Assembly: GCA_934754475.1 (NCBI GenBank)
Contig: CAKVHV010000001.1
Location: 62,001 to 126,000, forward strand
Direction of reading: 5' to 3'
DNA: 64,000 bases
Origin: an uncultured Clostridia bacterium
GTDB lineage: Bacteria > Bacillota > Clostridia > Christensenellales > UBA1242
Part shown: in pieces, positions 24,673 through 32,404 of the stretch
How the letters are laid out: each line of letters begins with the position of its first letter
Numbering within the stretch: position 1 is the stretch's first letter
Notes under the pieces: model-generated
The model's input: the letters and a program-made list of their open reading frames with translations, nothing else
What the model was told of the DNA's origin: nothing
Database searches by the model: none
Translations under genes and position numbers: made by a program

Positions 24673-24701
24673 TTGACATAACTAATCTTTTTAAATATAC
24701 T
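24673..24701 (+). promoter_or_regulatory. Consensus promoter of ftsA-ftsZ
   Basis: TTGACA (24673-24678), 17 bp spacer, TATACT (24696-24701). Transcription should begin near 24708, which decides the ftsA start codon. Confidence 0.75.
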
Positions 24702-24726
24702 ATCTTTATAAATGGGCAGAAGAAAT

Positions 24727-25845
24727 ATGAAAATAAACAAAGATATAGTGTCTGTTATGGATTTTGGCTCGTCCAAAATAACGTTGCTAACAGCCAAAAG
24801 TGAAGTTAATAATAGTTTTAAGTTGATGTCGTCTGTAGACATTGACTACGAAGGCTTTGGTAGTGGTGAGTTTATTGAGCCTAATAATCTCAAAAACCAA
24901 ATTATGCAAGCGATTAACTTGGCAGAAAGAGAATTACAATGCAAATTACATAATATTTTTGTGGGAGTTCCTGCAGAATTTTGTTTTACTTTTGAAAAAA
25001 CTCTTGTTAAGACTTTTCCTAAAAAAGTCAAAATTACTAGCAAGATTATAGATAATTTGTATCTTGAAGATGATGAGATAAGTCCTTATACTACTCATTC
25101 GATAATTAACAAATCTCCGTTGTTTTATATAATTAATGAAGACAACAAAACAAATGACCCGATAGGACAATATGCAACCAAGATTCAAGCGGTGACAAGC
25201 TATATTCTTGTTGAAAACAATTTCAAAATGCAAATCGGCTCAATCCTTGAAAGTTTGGGTGTCAAAAATTACGATTTCCTATCTAATTCGCTTGCCGAAG
25301 GTGTTTATCTAATTGATGAGCATAAACGAAACGAAGGCGCTATTCTTATTGACTGTGGATTTATTACAACTAGTGTAGGAATAGTTTTGGGAGATGGTCT
25401 CAAGGGACTAAAGAGTTTCTCTTTGGGTGGTGGATTTATAACTGCCGATTTGGCAAAAGTTTTGGATATATCTTATGACGAAGCCGAAGAACTCAAAACT
25501 CAAGCAATAATTACGCTCAAGCCTACTGGCATGGACTACTACCAGTTGCAAAATGGCAAAAAGTTTGGCGTAAAGAATGTTAATGAAATAATTTTGGGAA
25601 GATTAGATGGTATTTGCGAACTTATTAAGAAATGTTTGTCAAGTATGGACTTTGAACTTCCAAATTATATTCCACTAAGTTTTACTGGTGGCGGGCTTAA
25701 TTTCTTTGAAGGAATACTTGATTATCTAAGAAAAGAATTTATGCGACCAATCGAATTGATTAGTCCCAAAGCCTTGCTTTATTCAAGACCGGACTTGTCT
25801 AGTTCGATAAGTTTACTTAACATGGCTATAAATATTTATAAATAA
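24727..25845 (+). CDS. ftsA: Cell-division protein FtsA
   Basis: 372-residue actin-like ATPase that tethers FtsZ to the membrane. The phosphate-1 motif is VMDFGSSKITLL, the 1C/SHS2 region follows, phosphate-2 is GAILIDCGFITTSVGI, and the adenosine motif is PLSFTGGGLNFFEG. ATG 24727 is preferred over ATG 24712, because the predicted transcript starts near 24708 and only the later ATG has a possible ribosome binding site (AGAAG). The usual long C-terminal linker and amphipathic helix look short. ftsZ follows after nine bases. Confidence 0.93.
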   Translation: MKINKDIVSVMDFGSSKITLLTAKSEVNNSFKLMSSVDIDYEGFGSGEFIEPNNLKNQIMQAINLAERELQCKLHNIFVGVPAEFCFTFEKTLVKTFPKKVKITSKIIDNLYLEDDEISPYTTHSIINKSPLFYIINEDNKTNDPIGQYATKIQAVTSYILVENNFKMQIGSILESLGVKNYDFLSNSLAEGVYLIDEHKRNEGAILIDCGFITTSVGIVLGDGLKGLKSFSLGGGFITADLAKVLDISYDEAEELKTQAIITLKPTGMDYYQLQNGKKFGVKNVNEIILGRLDGICELIKKCLSSMDFELPNYIPLSFTGGGLNFFEGILDYLRKEFMRPIELISPKALLYSRPDLSSSISLLNMAINIYK

Positions 25846-25854
25846 GGAGATATT

Positions 25855-27024
25855 ATGGAATTATTTGATGAAAATATTACAAACGAAGAAGTTGATGCAA
25901 GTACACCTATTTGTAAGATTAAAGTTATTGGTGTAGGCGGTGGCGGTAATAATGCTGTCAATAGAATGATTTATGCAGGAATTACTAGTGCATCATTTGT
26001 TGCTATTAATACAGACAAACAAGCATTGCTTATGAGCAAAGCCGAAAGCAGACTTCAAATTGGTGAACAACTAACACGTGGTCTTGGTGCGGGTGCTGAC
26101 CCAGAGATAGGTAGAAAAGCTGCAGAAGAAAGCAAAGAATTAATCCAAGAAATTTTGAAAGATACAGACCTTGTATTTGTTACTGCAGGTATGGGCGGTG
26201 GCACAGGTACAGGTGCTGCACCAGTTGTTGCAAATATCGCCAAAGAAATGGGAATTTTGACTATTGCAGTTGTAACTAAGCCATTTAGATTTGAAGGCAA
26301 AAAACGTATGGAAAATGCCGAAAACGGTATCAAGGAACTCAAAAATGTTGTTGATACACTTGTAGTTATTCCAAACGACAAACTACTTACAATTGTTCCA
26401 AAAAATACTCCTATTATTGATGCTTTTAAGACTGCTGATGATGTACTCAGACAAGGTATCCAAGGAATAAGTGATTTGATTGTAACATCAAGTCTTATTA
26501 ACCTTGACTTTGCCGATGTCAAAGCAATTATGAAAAACAAAGGACTTGCTCATATGGGCTTGGGTCGTGGCAAAGGCGAAAACAGGACTATTGAAGCTGT
26601 TAGACAAGCGGTTTCTAGTCCACTTCTTGAAACTACTATTGAAGGCGCTACAGGTATTATTCTCAATATTAAAGGCTCGCCAAATCTAACCTTGGACGAA
26701 GTATATGAGTCGGCTGACTTGGTTAAGGAAGTTGTTGACCCATCTTGTAATATCATCTTTGGTAGCGGAATTGACCCTAAAATGGATGATGAAGTTGAAA
26801 TTACTGTTATTGCTACTGGATTTAGTGGTGGCACAGCGACTGACGAAATGAAACAAGAAGTTAAACGAAATATAGTAACTCACGTTGAAACTGAGCCAGA
26901 AGATAATGCAAGTGAGACAAATGAATCCTTGGACTTGCCTAAACAAGATATTCCAAGTAGCCGAGTTGATGTATCCGATAACGACATCCCAGCATTTATA
27001 AAAAAATTAAAAAATAGATTTTAA
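25855..27024 (+). CDS. ftsZ: Cell-division protein FtsZ
   Basis: 389-residue tubulin-like GTPase that forms the division ring. GVGGGGNNAVNRM, the tubulin signature GMGGGTGTGAAPVVA and the T7-loop region NLDFADVKAIM are all present. A variable acidic linker precedes the C-terminal peptide DIPAFIKKLKNRF, which binds FtsA and other partners. ATG 25855 follows AAGGAG. A perfect hairpin terminator ends the ftsA-ftsZ unit. Confidence 0.98.
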   Translation: MELFDENITNEEVDASTPICKIKVIGVGGGGNNAVNRMIYAGITSASFVAINTDKQALLMSKAESRLQIGEQLTRGLGAGADPEIGRKAAEESKELIQEILKDTDLVFVTAGMGGGTGTGAAPVVANIAKEMGILTIAVVTKPFRFEGKKRMENAENGIKELKNVVDTLVVIPNDKLLTIVPKNTPIIDAFKTADDVLRQGIQGISDLIVTSSLINLDFADVKAIMKNKGLAHMGLGRGKGENRTIEAVRQAVSSPLLETTIEGATGIILNIKGSPNLTLDEVYESADLVKEVVDPSCNIIFGSGIDPKMDDEVEITVIATGFSGGTATDEMKQEVKRNIVTHVETEPEDNASETNESLDLPKQDIPSSRVDVSDNDIPAFIKKLKNRF

Positions 27025-27038
27025 AAAAATATAAAGAA

Positions 27039-27077
27039 AGAGAATAAACAAAATTTAGTGTTTATTCTCTTTTTTTT
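27039..27077 (+). terminator. Rho-independent terminator after ftsZ
   Basis: A 12 bp perfect stem (27039-27050 with 27059-27070) with eight T. Confidence 0.94.
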
Positions 27078-27157
27078 GTGGAAATGTCGCATGCTTTTTG
27101 AAAGCATAAAAAATATATATTTGCTAGAATTATATATAATACAATTCGGAAGGGAAA

Positions 27158-27997
27158 ATGACTTTATATATTGAGTATGTAATACTAGATAATTTGGTTG
27201 TGGATTATATGCTATTTAAACTTATATCCGTAACAACCAAATTTAAACTCTACAAAAAGAATCTATTTTTTGCTTGCTTGATTGGAGTTTTGTCGGCAGT
27301 TTTTTTGCCATATATCCTAAAGTATAATTACTTAAGTATATTTTATAGATTACTAAGTGCATGTCTTATGGTTTTGGTTTTGACCAAGTACAAAACATTC
27401 AAGTCGTACTTTTTTAATCTAATTTTGCTGCTTGTTTATACATTTTTGTTTGGCGGAATGATTATGTTTGTGCTAACTCTACTCAAAATAGAATATACTA
27501 TTTCGGGTGCAATACTATATAATTTGGAAATCCCAATTAGTGTATTTTTAATTATTATATTGATTGGTGGTTGGCTACTCAAAAAAGTAATATCTAAACT
27601 TAGCAATCAGATTAAATTTAATAATTTGACATGCAATATTAAACTTGTGGATAACAATGTTGAGACCGAAGGTGTTGGGCTTATGGATAGCGGAAACCTA
27701 ATTTGTCACAACGGGCATGCTGTTAATATAATCTCTAGTGAAATGTTTTTTAGACTATACAAAGATTATTCGGTTAATAAATTTTTGTTTAGAAATATAG
27801 ACAATAGCAAACTTAAAGACGCTAGTTATATAGATATTGAATCTTTGGAAAAATCTAGTAAATATTTGATGTTTAGAATAGATAAATTTGTATGTAACGG
27901 AAAGGTGTTTGAAAATACATATGTTGCAGTTTCTCTTAAGAAATTTAAAAACTTTGATTGTATTGTTAATTCTAAATTATTAGGTGGTGGAGTATGA
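27158..27997 (+). CDS. spoIIGA: Sporulation sigma-E factor processing peptidase SpoIIGA
   Basis: 279-residue membrane aspartic protease that cleaves pro-sigma-E in the mother cell. Five hydrophobic segments fill about residues 1-150, beginning YIEYVILDNLVVDYML, typical of the family. The cytosolic protease domain has the single catalytic Asp in GLMDSGN. It overlaps sigE by four bases (ATGA), as expected for translational coupling of enzyme and substrate. ATG 27158 follows GGAAGGG. The promoter region is AT-rich; a clear Spo0A box was not found. Confidence 0.93.
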   Translation: MTLYIEYVILDNLVVDYMLFKLISVTTKFKLYKKNLFFACLIGVLSAVFLPYILKYNYLSIFYRLLSACLMVLVLTKYKTFKSYFFNLILLLVYTFLFGGMIMFVLTLLKIEYTISGAILYNLEIPISVFLIIILIGGWLLKKVISKLSNQIKFNNLTCNIKLVDNNVETEGVGLMDSGNLICHNGHAVNIISSEMFFRLYKDYSVNKFLFRNIDNSKLKDASYIDIESLEKSSKYLMFRIDKFVCNGKVFENTYVAVSLKKFKNFDCIVNSKLLGGGV

Positions 27998-28719
27998 AAT
28001 TAAGTTTAAAGTATTATATGAATAAAGTTAAAAATATCTGGAAAAAATTATTTGAAAGCAAAGAAGACTTGCTTTTATATCTAAGTAGTGGAGAGTCGCT
28101 CCCAGATATTCTTAGTGAAGAAGATGAAAGATATTATATAGAAATGCTTAGTTCCGAAAACTCAGAACTGGCTAAACAAAAATTAATTGAACATAATTTA
28201 AGACTAGTTGTATATGTTGCTAAAAAGTTTCCAAGTGCAGATGTTGATGTTGAAGATTTAATAAGCATTGGTAGTTTGGGACTTATAAAAGCAATCAATT
28301 CATACAAGGCAGATAAGAACATAAAGATTGCAACATATGCTAGCAAATGTATCGAAAATGAAATACTTATGTATCTAAGAAAAATTAGCAAACAAAAACA
28401 AGTTGTATCTTTGGACGAACCATTAAATGTGGATAGCGAAGGCAATGAGTTGGTGCTTTTTGACTTGCTACCAAGCGAAAATGATTGCCCGCAAGAGAGT
28501 ATGGAAAAGTCTACCGAAAAGCAAATTCTCTGGAAAGTAATCAACCAACTAAATGAAAGAGAAAAAGAAATTATGGTACTCAGATTTGGACTTTCTGGCG
28601 GTGAAGAATTAACACAAAAGGAAGTTGCAGATAGTCTTGGAATTAGTCAAAGTTATATAAGCAGACTTGAAAAGAAGATTGTAGTAAGAATAAAAAAAGA
28701 AATAACAAAACTTGCCTAA
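27994..28719 (+). CDS. sigE: RNA polymerase sporulation sigma-E factor
   Basis: 241-residue sigma-70 family factor for early mother-cell transcription. The first ~30 residues (KLSLKYYMNKVKNIWKKLF) are the amphipathic pro-sequence removed by SpoIIGA. Region 2 contains LRLVVYVAKKF and EDLISIGSLGLIKAINSY; region 4 contains the helix-turn-helix ELTQKEVADSLGISQSYISRLEK. Length and gene order spoIIGA-sigE-sigG match Bacillus and Clostridium. Confidence 0.96.
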   Translation: MKLSLKYYMNKVKNIWKKLFESKEDLLLYLSSGESLPDILSEEDERYYIEMLSSENSELAKQKLIEHNLRLVVYVAKKFPSADVDVEDLISIGSLGLIKAINSYKADKNIKIATYASKCIENEILMYLRKISKQKQVVSLDEPLNVDSEGNELVLFDLLPSENDCPQESMEKSTEKQILWKVINQLNEREKEIMVLRFGLSGGEELTQKEVADSLGISQSYISRLEKKIVVRIKKEITKLA

Positions 28720-28824
28720 TCTGACATTAATACACAAAAAATTGTCAACTAAACACTAGTTTTTGACAATAATGTCGAAAATAAAGTCAAAAGTAATAAT
28801 TAATAAAATTTTGTACAAAATATT

Positions 28825-28846
28825 CCTAACCAAAATTGGTTGGGAG
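28825..28846 (+). promoter_or_regulatory. Hairpin that covers the sigG ribosome binding site
   Basis: CCTAACCA (28825-28832) pairs with TGGTTGGG (28837-28844), leaving a 4-base loop. The Shine-Dalgarno bases GGGAG (28842-28846) are mostly in the stem. A second 8 bp stem, ATTGTCAA (28741-28748) with TTGACAAT (28763-28770), lies upstream. A similar occluded spoIIIG initiation site has been described in Bacillus subtilis (from memory). Confidence 0.6.
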
Positions 28847-28852
28847 TTTTTT

Positions 28853-29626
28853 ATGAATAATAACAAAGTAATTATTACTGGAGTTGACACTAATCATTTG
28901 CCAAAATTAAGCGGAAAAGAACAACTGGAATTAATGACAAAAATCAAGGCCGGAGATACAAATGCAAGAGACCAATTTGCTGTTTGTAATCTAAGACTAG
29001 TGCTTAGTGTACTGCAGAGATTTAGGGCAAGATGCAATTGCACCGATGACTTATTTCAAGTCGGATGTGTAGGGCTTATGAAGGCGATAGACAATTTTGA
29101 TGTTAATCAAAATGTTAAGTTTTCAACATATGCAGTTCCGATGATTATTGGAGAAATCAAAAGATTTTTGAGAGACAATAATAGTATAAGAGTGAGTCGT
29201 AGTCTTAGAGATACTGCATACAAAGTTTTGAAGGCGAGAGAAGAACTAATCAAGGTTAATAGTGAAGAGCCAAGTGTCGATTTGGTTGCTGAGCATTTGA
29301 ATTTGCCAGTAAGTGAAGTGGCTATCGCATTGGAAGCGATAAGCGAACCGATGTCTTTGTGTGACCCAGTATACAACGACGGGGATGACACAATTTATCT
29401 TATGGACCAAGTCAGTGACAACAAAGATAGTGAAGAAAAGTGGATTGAAAATTTAAACTTAAAAGATGCACTTTCTAAACTTGGCGATAGAGAAAAAGAA
29501 ATTGTAATGCTTAGATATTATATCGGCAAAACTCAAATGGAAGTGTCCGAAGAAATTGGCATTTCGCAAGCACAAGTTAGTAGACTAGAAAAAAATGCCA
29601 TCAAGGAAATCAAGAAGGCATTTTAA
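28853..29626 (+). CDS. sigG: RNA polymerase sporulation sigma-G factor
   Basis: 257-residue sigma-70 family factor for late forespore transcription. The N-terminus KVIITGVDTNHLPKLS matches the SigG family opening. Region 2 shows DDLFQVGCVGLMKAIDNF and FSTYAVPMIIGEIKRFLRD; region 4 has TQMEVSEEIGISQAQVSRLEK. ATG 28853 is chosen over upstream in-frame starts because it gives the family's N-terminus and follows GGGAG. That ribosome binding site is in a hairpin, which should limit translation from read-through transcripts of the spoIIGA-sigE unit. It converges on the gene at 29630 with three bases between. Confidence 0.95.
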   Translation: MNNNKVIITGVDTNHLPKLSGKEQLELMTKIKAGDTNARDQFAVCNLRLVLSVLQRFRARCNCTDDLFQVGCVGLMKAIDNFDVNQNVKFSTYAVPMIIGEIKRFLRDNNSIRVSRSLRDTAYKVLKAREELIKVNSEEPSVDLVAEHLNLPVSEVAIALEAISEPMSLCDPVYNDGDDTIYLMDQVSDNKDSEEKWIENLNLKDALSKLGDREKEIVMLRYYIGKTQMEVSEEIGISQAQVSRLEKNAIKEIKKAF

Positions 29627-29629
29627 TAA

Positions 29630-30190
29630 TTATTTTTTGCAAATACATTCTGTGTATTTGCTTTCTGTTTTTGTTTTTAGTAAGTCAATAATTTTTTTGT
29701 TTAAATCTAAGTCTTCGGACTTAGTAATAATAAATGCTTGGTTAGTTGCAATGAAGATATAAATGTATGTGTCACTTTCAATAATACGATTAATAATTTC
29801 ATAAGAATAAGTGCAATCTTCGATGCCTAACTTGCTGGTTGTCAACATTTGAAAGTTGTTATCGTTGAATTGGTAGGTGGCAATAGGTTCGCTTGAGACA
29901 AAACTATTTAGTGCATAAGTCCTTGTTGCGACTCTTAAAAGCAAAGGTTTATACCCAAAAATCATAAACAAACCAAGTACTACAAATACAGCAAAAAGCG
30001 GGATTTGGATTTCTAAGTCTTCGACGATTTCAGCGGTGCTTGAATTTCCTACAAAAATAAGTAGTGTAATCAGTAGTGCGAAACCCAAAATGATGCTTCC
30101 ACATATTCTAAATGTTTTTATATTTTTCTTTTGCATAAACATATAAAAGTCCACATAAATCTTTTGTGTAAGTGTACAAGATATTTCCAT
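29630..30190 (-). CDS. YcxB-like membrane protein
   Basis: 186-residue protein with two transmembrane segments (about residues 30-50 and 60-82) followed by a cytosolic C-terminal domain. The block YSYEIINRIIESDTYIYIFIATNQAFIITK matches the pattern of the YcxB-like C-terminal domain. Function is not known for the family. The start ATG is at 30190 with GGAGAAC upstream on the minus strand. It is convergent with sigG, sharing an intergenic space of only three bases, and no terminator was seen between them. Confidence 0.8.
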   Translation of the reverse strand: MEISCTLTQKIYVDFYMFMQKKNIKTFRICGSIILGFALLITLLIFVGNSSTAEIVEDLEIQIPLFAVFVVLGLFMIFGYKPLLLRVATRTYALNSFVSSEPIATYQFNDNNFQMLTTSKLGIEDCTYSYEIINRIIESDTYIYIFIATNQAFIITKSEDLDLNKKIIDLLKTKTESKYTECICKK

Positions 30191-30280
30191 GATGTTCTCC
30201 TATATCAAAAAACATTAGAAATCTAATATTTCAATGTAATAATAACACATTTTAGATAAATATCAAAATAAAATTAATAT

Positions 30281-30360
30281 GATACACCACCTACGCTTGG
30301 TGATTTGATACACCACCCACGCTTGGTGTATTTGATACACCACCCACGCTTGGTGTATTT
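30281..30360. repeat. Three tandem hairpin repeats
   Basis: Two identical 27 bp units (30307-30333 and 30334-30360) follow a 26 bp variant (30281-30306). Each full unit folds as ATACACCA/TGGTGTAT around the loop CCCACGCT. The units are REP-like. They are GC-richer than their surroundings and lie 137 bp from a tRNA gene. Confidence 0.9.
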
Positions 30361-30464
30361 GTCGGAGCGGAAGTGCTCGCACTTGGAGACTGCGACGACT
30401 ACCAGGTTCGAAATGTGTCTAAAAGACACATGCAAGTGAAACTTGCGGCACTAATTGAGAGAAC
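30361..30464. other. GC-rich structured segment between hairpin repeats and tRNA-Asn
   Basis: Three small hairpins in a row: AAGTG/CACTT at about 30371-30384, ATGTGTCT/AGACACAT at about 30413-30431, and GCAAGT/ACTTGC at about 30432-30446. The base composition is much less AT-rich than the flanks. With the terminator-like hairpin at 30471-30496 on the plus strand, it could be a small RNA gene, or a relic of a repeated element. No known RNA family was recognised. Confidence 0.4.
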
Positions 30465-30496
30465 AAAAAAGCACAGCGTAATGCTGTGCAATTTTT
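30465..30496. terminator. Bidirectional hairpin terminator beside tRNA-Asn
   Basis: GCACAGC (30471-30477) pairs with GCTGTGC (30483-30489). There are six A before it and six T after it, so it can terminate the tRNA transcript on the minus strand and anything entering on the plus strand. Confidence 0.85.
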
Positions 30497-30571
30497 TGGC
30501 TCCTCAAGTAGGGCTCGAACCTACAACCTACCGGTTAACAGCCGGTTGCTCCACCATTGAGCTATTGAGGA
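30497..30571 (-). tRNA. tRNA-Asn(GTT)
   Basis: On the minus strand the acceptor stem TCCTCAA/TTGAGGA, a D-arm, the anticodon stem-loop CCGGCTGTTAACCGG (anticodon GTT) and the T-loop GGTTCGAGCC are all present. Discriminator G and an encoded CCA (30497-30499) complete it. Confidence 0.97.
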
Positions 30572-30673
30572 ATAACACGACTATTATATGTTAATAGTTT
30601 TAATTTGTCAACTAGTTTTTGTTAAATTTTCAAAAAAATTTTTAAAATATAATAACGTTTAATTTTGGAATTA

Positions 30674-31093
30674 TTATTTCGACAAAATAGTCTCCAATTT
30701 TTTTAGTTCATTTGGCTTTAAAACATTTTCAAAGTCGATTTTATCAAATGTATATACATTGTCCAAATTCATTGCTGTATCCAAAAACATATAGCAATTA
30801 CCAAGGTTGTCAAAGATATTTGCACTTCTAATCGCTTGATTCATGTGTCCATTTTTGACATATCTACATTTAAACGAACCTAAATTTGAAAAATTAGGAG
30901 TAAGCCCCAATCTATCTAGGGCGATTGCTAGCAAGTCTTTTTCTTTTGGGGTAGTGCAGATTATTGCCTTTCGTGTATTTGATTCTAAATCGTCAGTCTT
31001 ACAAAAATCGCGAATTTTAAGTACAGCTTCTTTTTGAGATATTTGTTCTATTAATTTTTGTTGGCTTAAGTGTATATCATTAATTTTTCCCAT
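30674..31093 (-). CDS. Hypothetical protein
   Basis: 139-residue soluble protein of unknown family. No signal peptide or membrane segment is seen. The sequence has a helical N-terminal part (HLSQQKLIEQISQKEAVLKIRD) and a mixed middle with TTPKEKDLLAIALDRLGL. The start ATG at 31093 has AGAAGGAAC upstream on the minus strand, a good ribosome binding site that supports it as a real gene. It lies upstream of and co-directional with tRNA-Asn, about 100 bp away. Confidence 0.7.
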   Translation of the reverse strand: MGKINDIHLSQQKLIEQISQKEAVLKIRDFCKTDDLESNTRKAIICTTPKEKDLLAIALDRLGLTPNFSNLGSFKCRYVKNGHMNQAIRSANIFDNLGNCYMFLDTAMNLDNVYTFDKIDFENVLKPNELKKLETILSK

Positions 31094-31269
31094 ATAGTTC
31101 CTTCTGATAGTTTTTTTACTTAAACATAATTAACAATTAAAAAAAGATTACTTGTTTACATAATTTTAACATTTAATTTGTTTTTGTCAATAGTTTGTAA
31201 TCTAAAATTATTTTTCACTAAAGTGGTTAAGTTTTCATATGATGTAGTGAATACTTATGGAGGAAAATA

Positions 31270-31695
31270 ATGATATTATATTGGAATAATAGAACTGGTT
31301 GTAATTTATGCAACTTGAGACCAACTTGTGGTCAAACAGTTGATAATATCAATCTTACAAGTATTTTGAATAGAAGCAATGCATCCTTGCGTGGTGTTAC
31401 AGGACCTACAGGTCCGACGGGTGCTACTGGTGTCACTGGACCAACTGGACCGACCGGCCCAACTGGTCCAACTGGTCCAACTGGTCCAACTGGTCCAACC
31501 GGTCCAACAGGACCTACTGGACCAACTGGTGAAAATGGGACTGACGGTGAAGACGGATTAACTCCAGTTATCACAATTGGAACTGTCACAACTGGCGACC
31601 CAGGAACTCAGGCAGCCGCTGAAATAACTGGTACAGCACCAAACTTTGTGCTAAACCTAACAATTCCACAAGGACCAACTGGTCCACAAGGCTAG
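31270..31695 (+). CDS. Short collagen-like (Gly-Pro-Thr) protein
   Basis: 141-residue protein. The N-terminal 40 residues have four Cys (TGCNLCNLRPTCGQ has three clustered) and no signal peptide. Then about 17 Gly-X-Y triplets, mostly GPT, as in exosporium and spore-surface collagen-like proteins. After DGLTPVITIGTVTTGDPGTQ comes the module NFVLNLTIPQGPTGPQG and an abrupt stop. In related proteins more collagen and a globular C-terminal domain usually follow, so this may be a shortened version. The ribosome binding site GGAGG is strong. A role on the spore surface is inferred from family and context. Confidence 0.82.
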   Translation: MILYWNNRTGCNLCNLRPTCGQTVDNINLTSILNRSNASLRGVTGPTGPTGATGVTGPTGPTGPTGPTGPTGPTGPTGPTGPTGPTGENGTDGEDGLTPVITIGTVTTGDPGTQAAAEITGTAPNFVLNLTIPQGPTGPQG

Positions 31696-31713
31696 TAGAT
31701 AACTTCTTAAAAC

Positions 31714-31787
31714 AAGTCTTTCTTTTTGAATTTATACATTTTAATTCGATTAAAATAGTTTATTGTTTGAAAAGAAAGGCTTTTTTG
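31714..31787 (+). terminator. Rho-independent terminator
   Basis: AAGTCTTTCTTTT (31714-31726) pairs with AAAAGAAAGGCTT (31770-31782) over a long loop, followed by T. Confidence 0.65.
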
Positions 31788-31891
31788 TTGTCTAAAATTA
31801 TATTAATGTGTTACAATACAAAAAATGTTATTAAAATATTATTTGTGTTTTCAAATATACAAACAAAAAATAAAATGTGGAGTAAAAAGTT

Positions 31892-32320
31892 ATGATAATT
31901 CTTGCCTATGACCATGGAGCATACAAAATGTTTCAAAAAATAAAAAAATACTTAGATACACTAGGACTTGAATACAAGGAATTTGCAAGCAAAGAATATG
32001 ATGCTTTGGACAACTTTTCTTCTTTTGCAAAAAGTGCAAACACCGAAGTACTTAAGGGGAATATAGGAATTTATGGTTGTAGGTCGGGGCTTGGAATGAG
32101 TATGGCAAGCAATCGTAAAAAAGGTATTAGGGGAGCGCTTTGCATCAAGCCTAAATTTGCCGAGATGTCAAGAAAGCATAACGATGCAAACGTTTGTATT
32201 CTTCCTTGTGATTATATCTGTTTTTGTCGTGCAAAAAGAATTATAAGTAAATTTTTAAAAACTGAATTTTTGGGTGGAAAATACCAAAAACGTGTAGAAG
32301 AATTAGACGATATAAACTAA
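31892..32320 (+). CDS. RpiB/LacAB-family sugar-phosphate isomerase
   Basis: 142-residue protein of the ribose-5-phosphate isomerase B family, which interconverts aldose and ketose phosphates in the cytosol. Visible landmarks are the N-terminal AYDHGAY (SDHAG in classical RpiB), the active-site Cys segment YGCRSGLGMSMASN (CGTGIGMS in classical RpiB), HNDANV, and FLGGKYQKRVEEL near the end. The Cys is kept but the following Gly-Thr is Arg-Ser, so the substrate may differ from ribose 5-phosphate. ATG 31892 follows GTGGAG. Confidence 0.85.
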   Translation: MIILAYDHGAYKMFQKIKKYLDTLGLEYKEFASKEYDALDNFSSFAKSANTEVLKGNIGIYGCRSGLGMSMASNRKKGIRGALCIKPKFAEMSRKHNDANVCILPCDYICFCRAKRIISKFLKTEFLGGKYQKRVEELDDIN

Positions 32321-32404
32321 GTTTTAACATAAAAAATTAAATAACTTCATATATTTTTGTAAGCATAAATCCATAAAAATTGTTTGGATTTTGGGTGGGG
32401 AGAT

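Noticed and set aside
24712..24726. ATG 24712 as the ftsA start
   Set aside because: The consensus promoter puts the transcript start at about 24708, leaving no room for a ribosome binding site.
27080..27140. Spo0A box and TATAAT promoter for spoIIGA
   Set aside because: The best Spo0A-like match, TGTCGCA, differs from consensus, and TTGCTA and TATAAT at 27121-27140 are only 8 bp apart. Too weak to list.
30281..30360. Short CRISPR array
   Set aside because: The units are directly adjacent with no spacers, they are self-complementary, and no cas gene is nearby.
30373..30594. Open frame on the plus strand of 73 codons
   Set aside because: It runs antisense through tRNA-Asn and its terminator. 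The segment QVGLEPTTYRLTAG is a well-known artefact of translating tRNA genes backwards.
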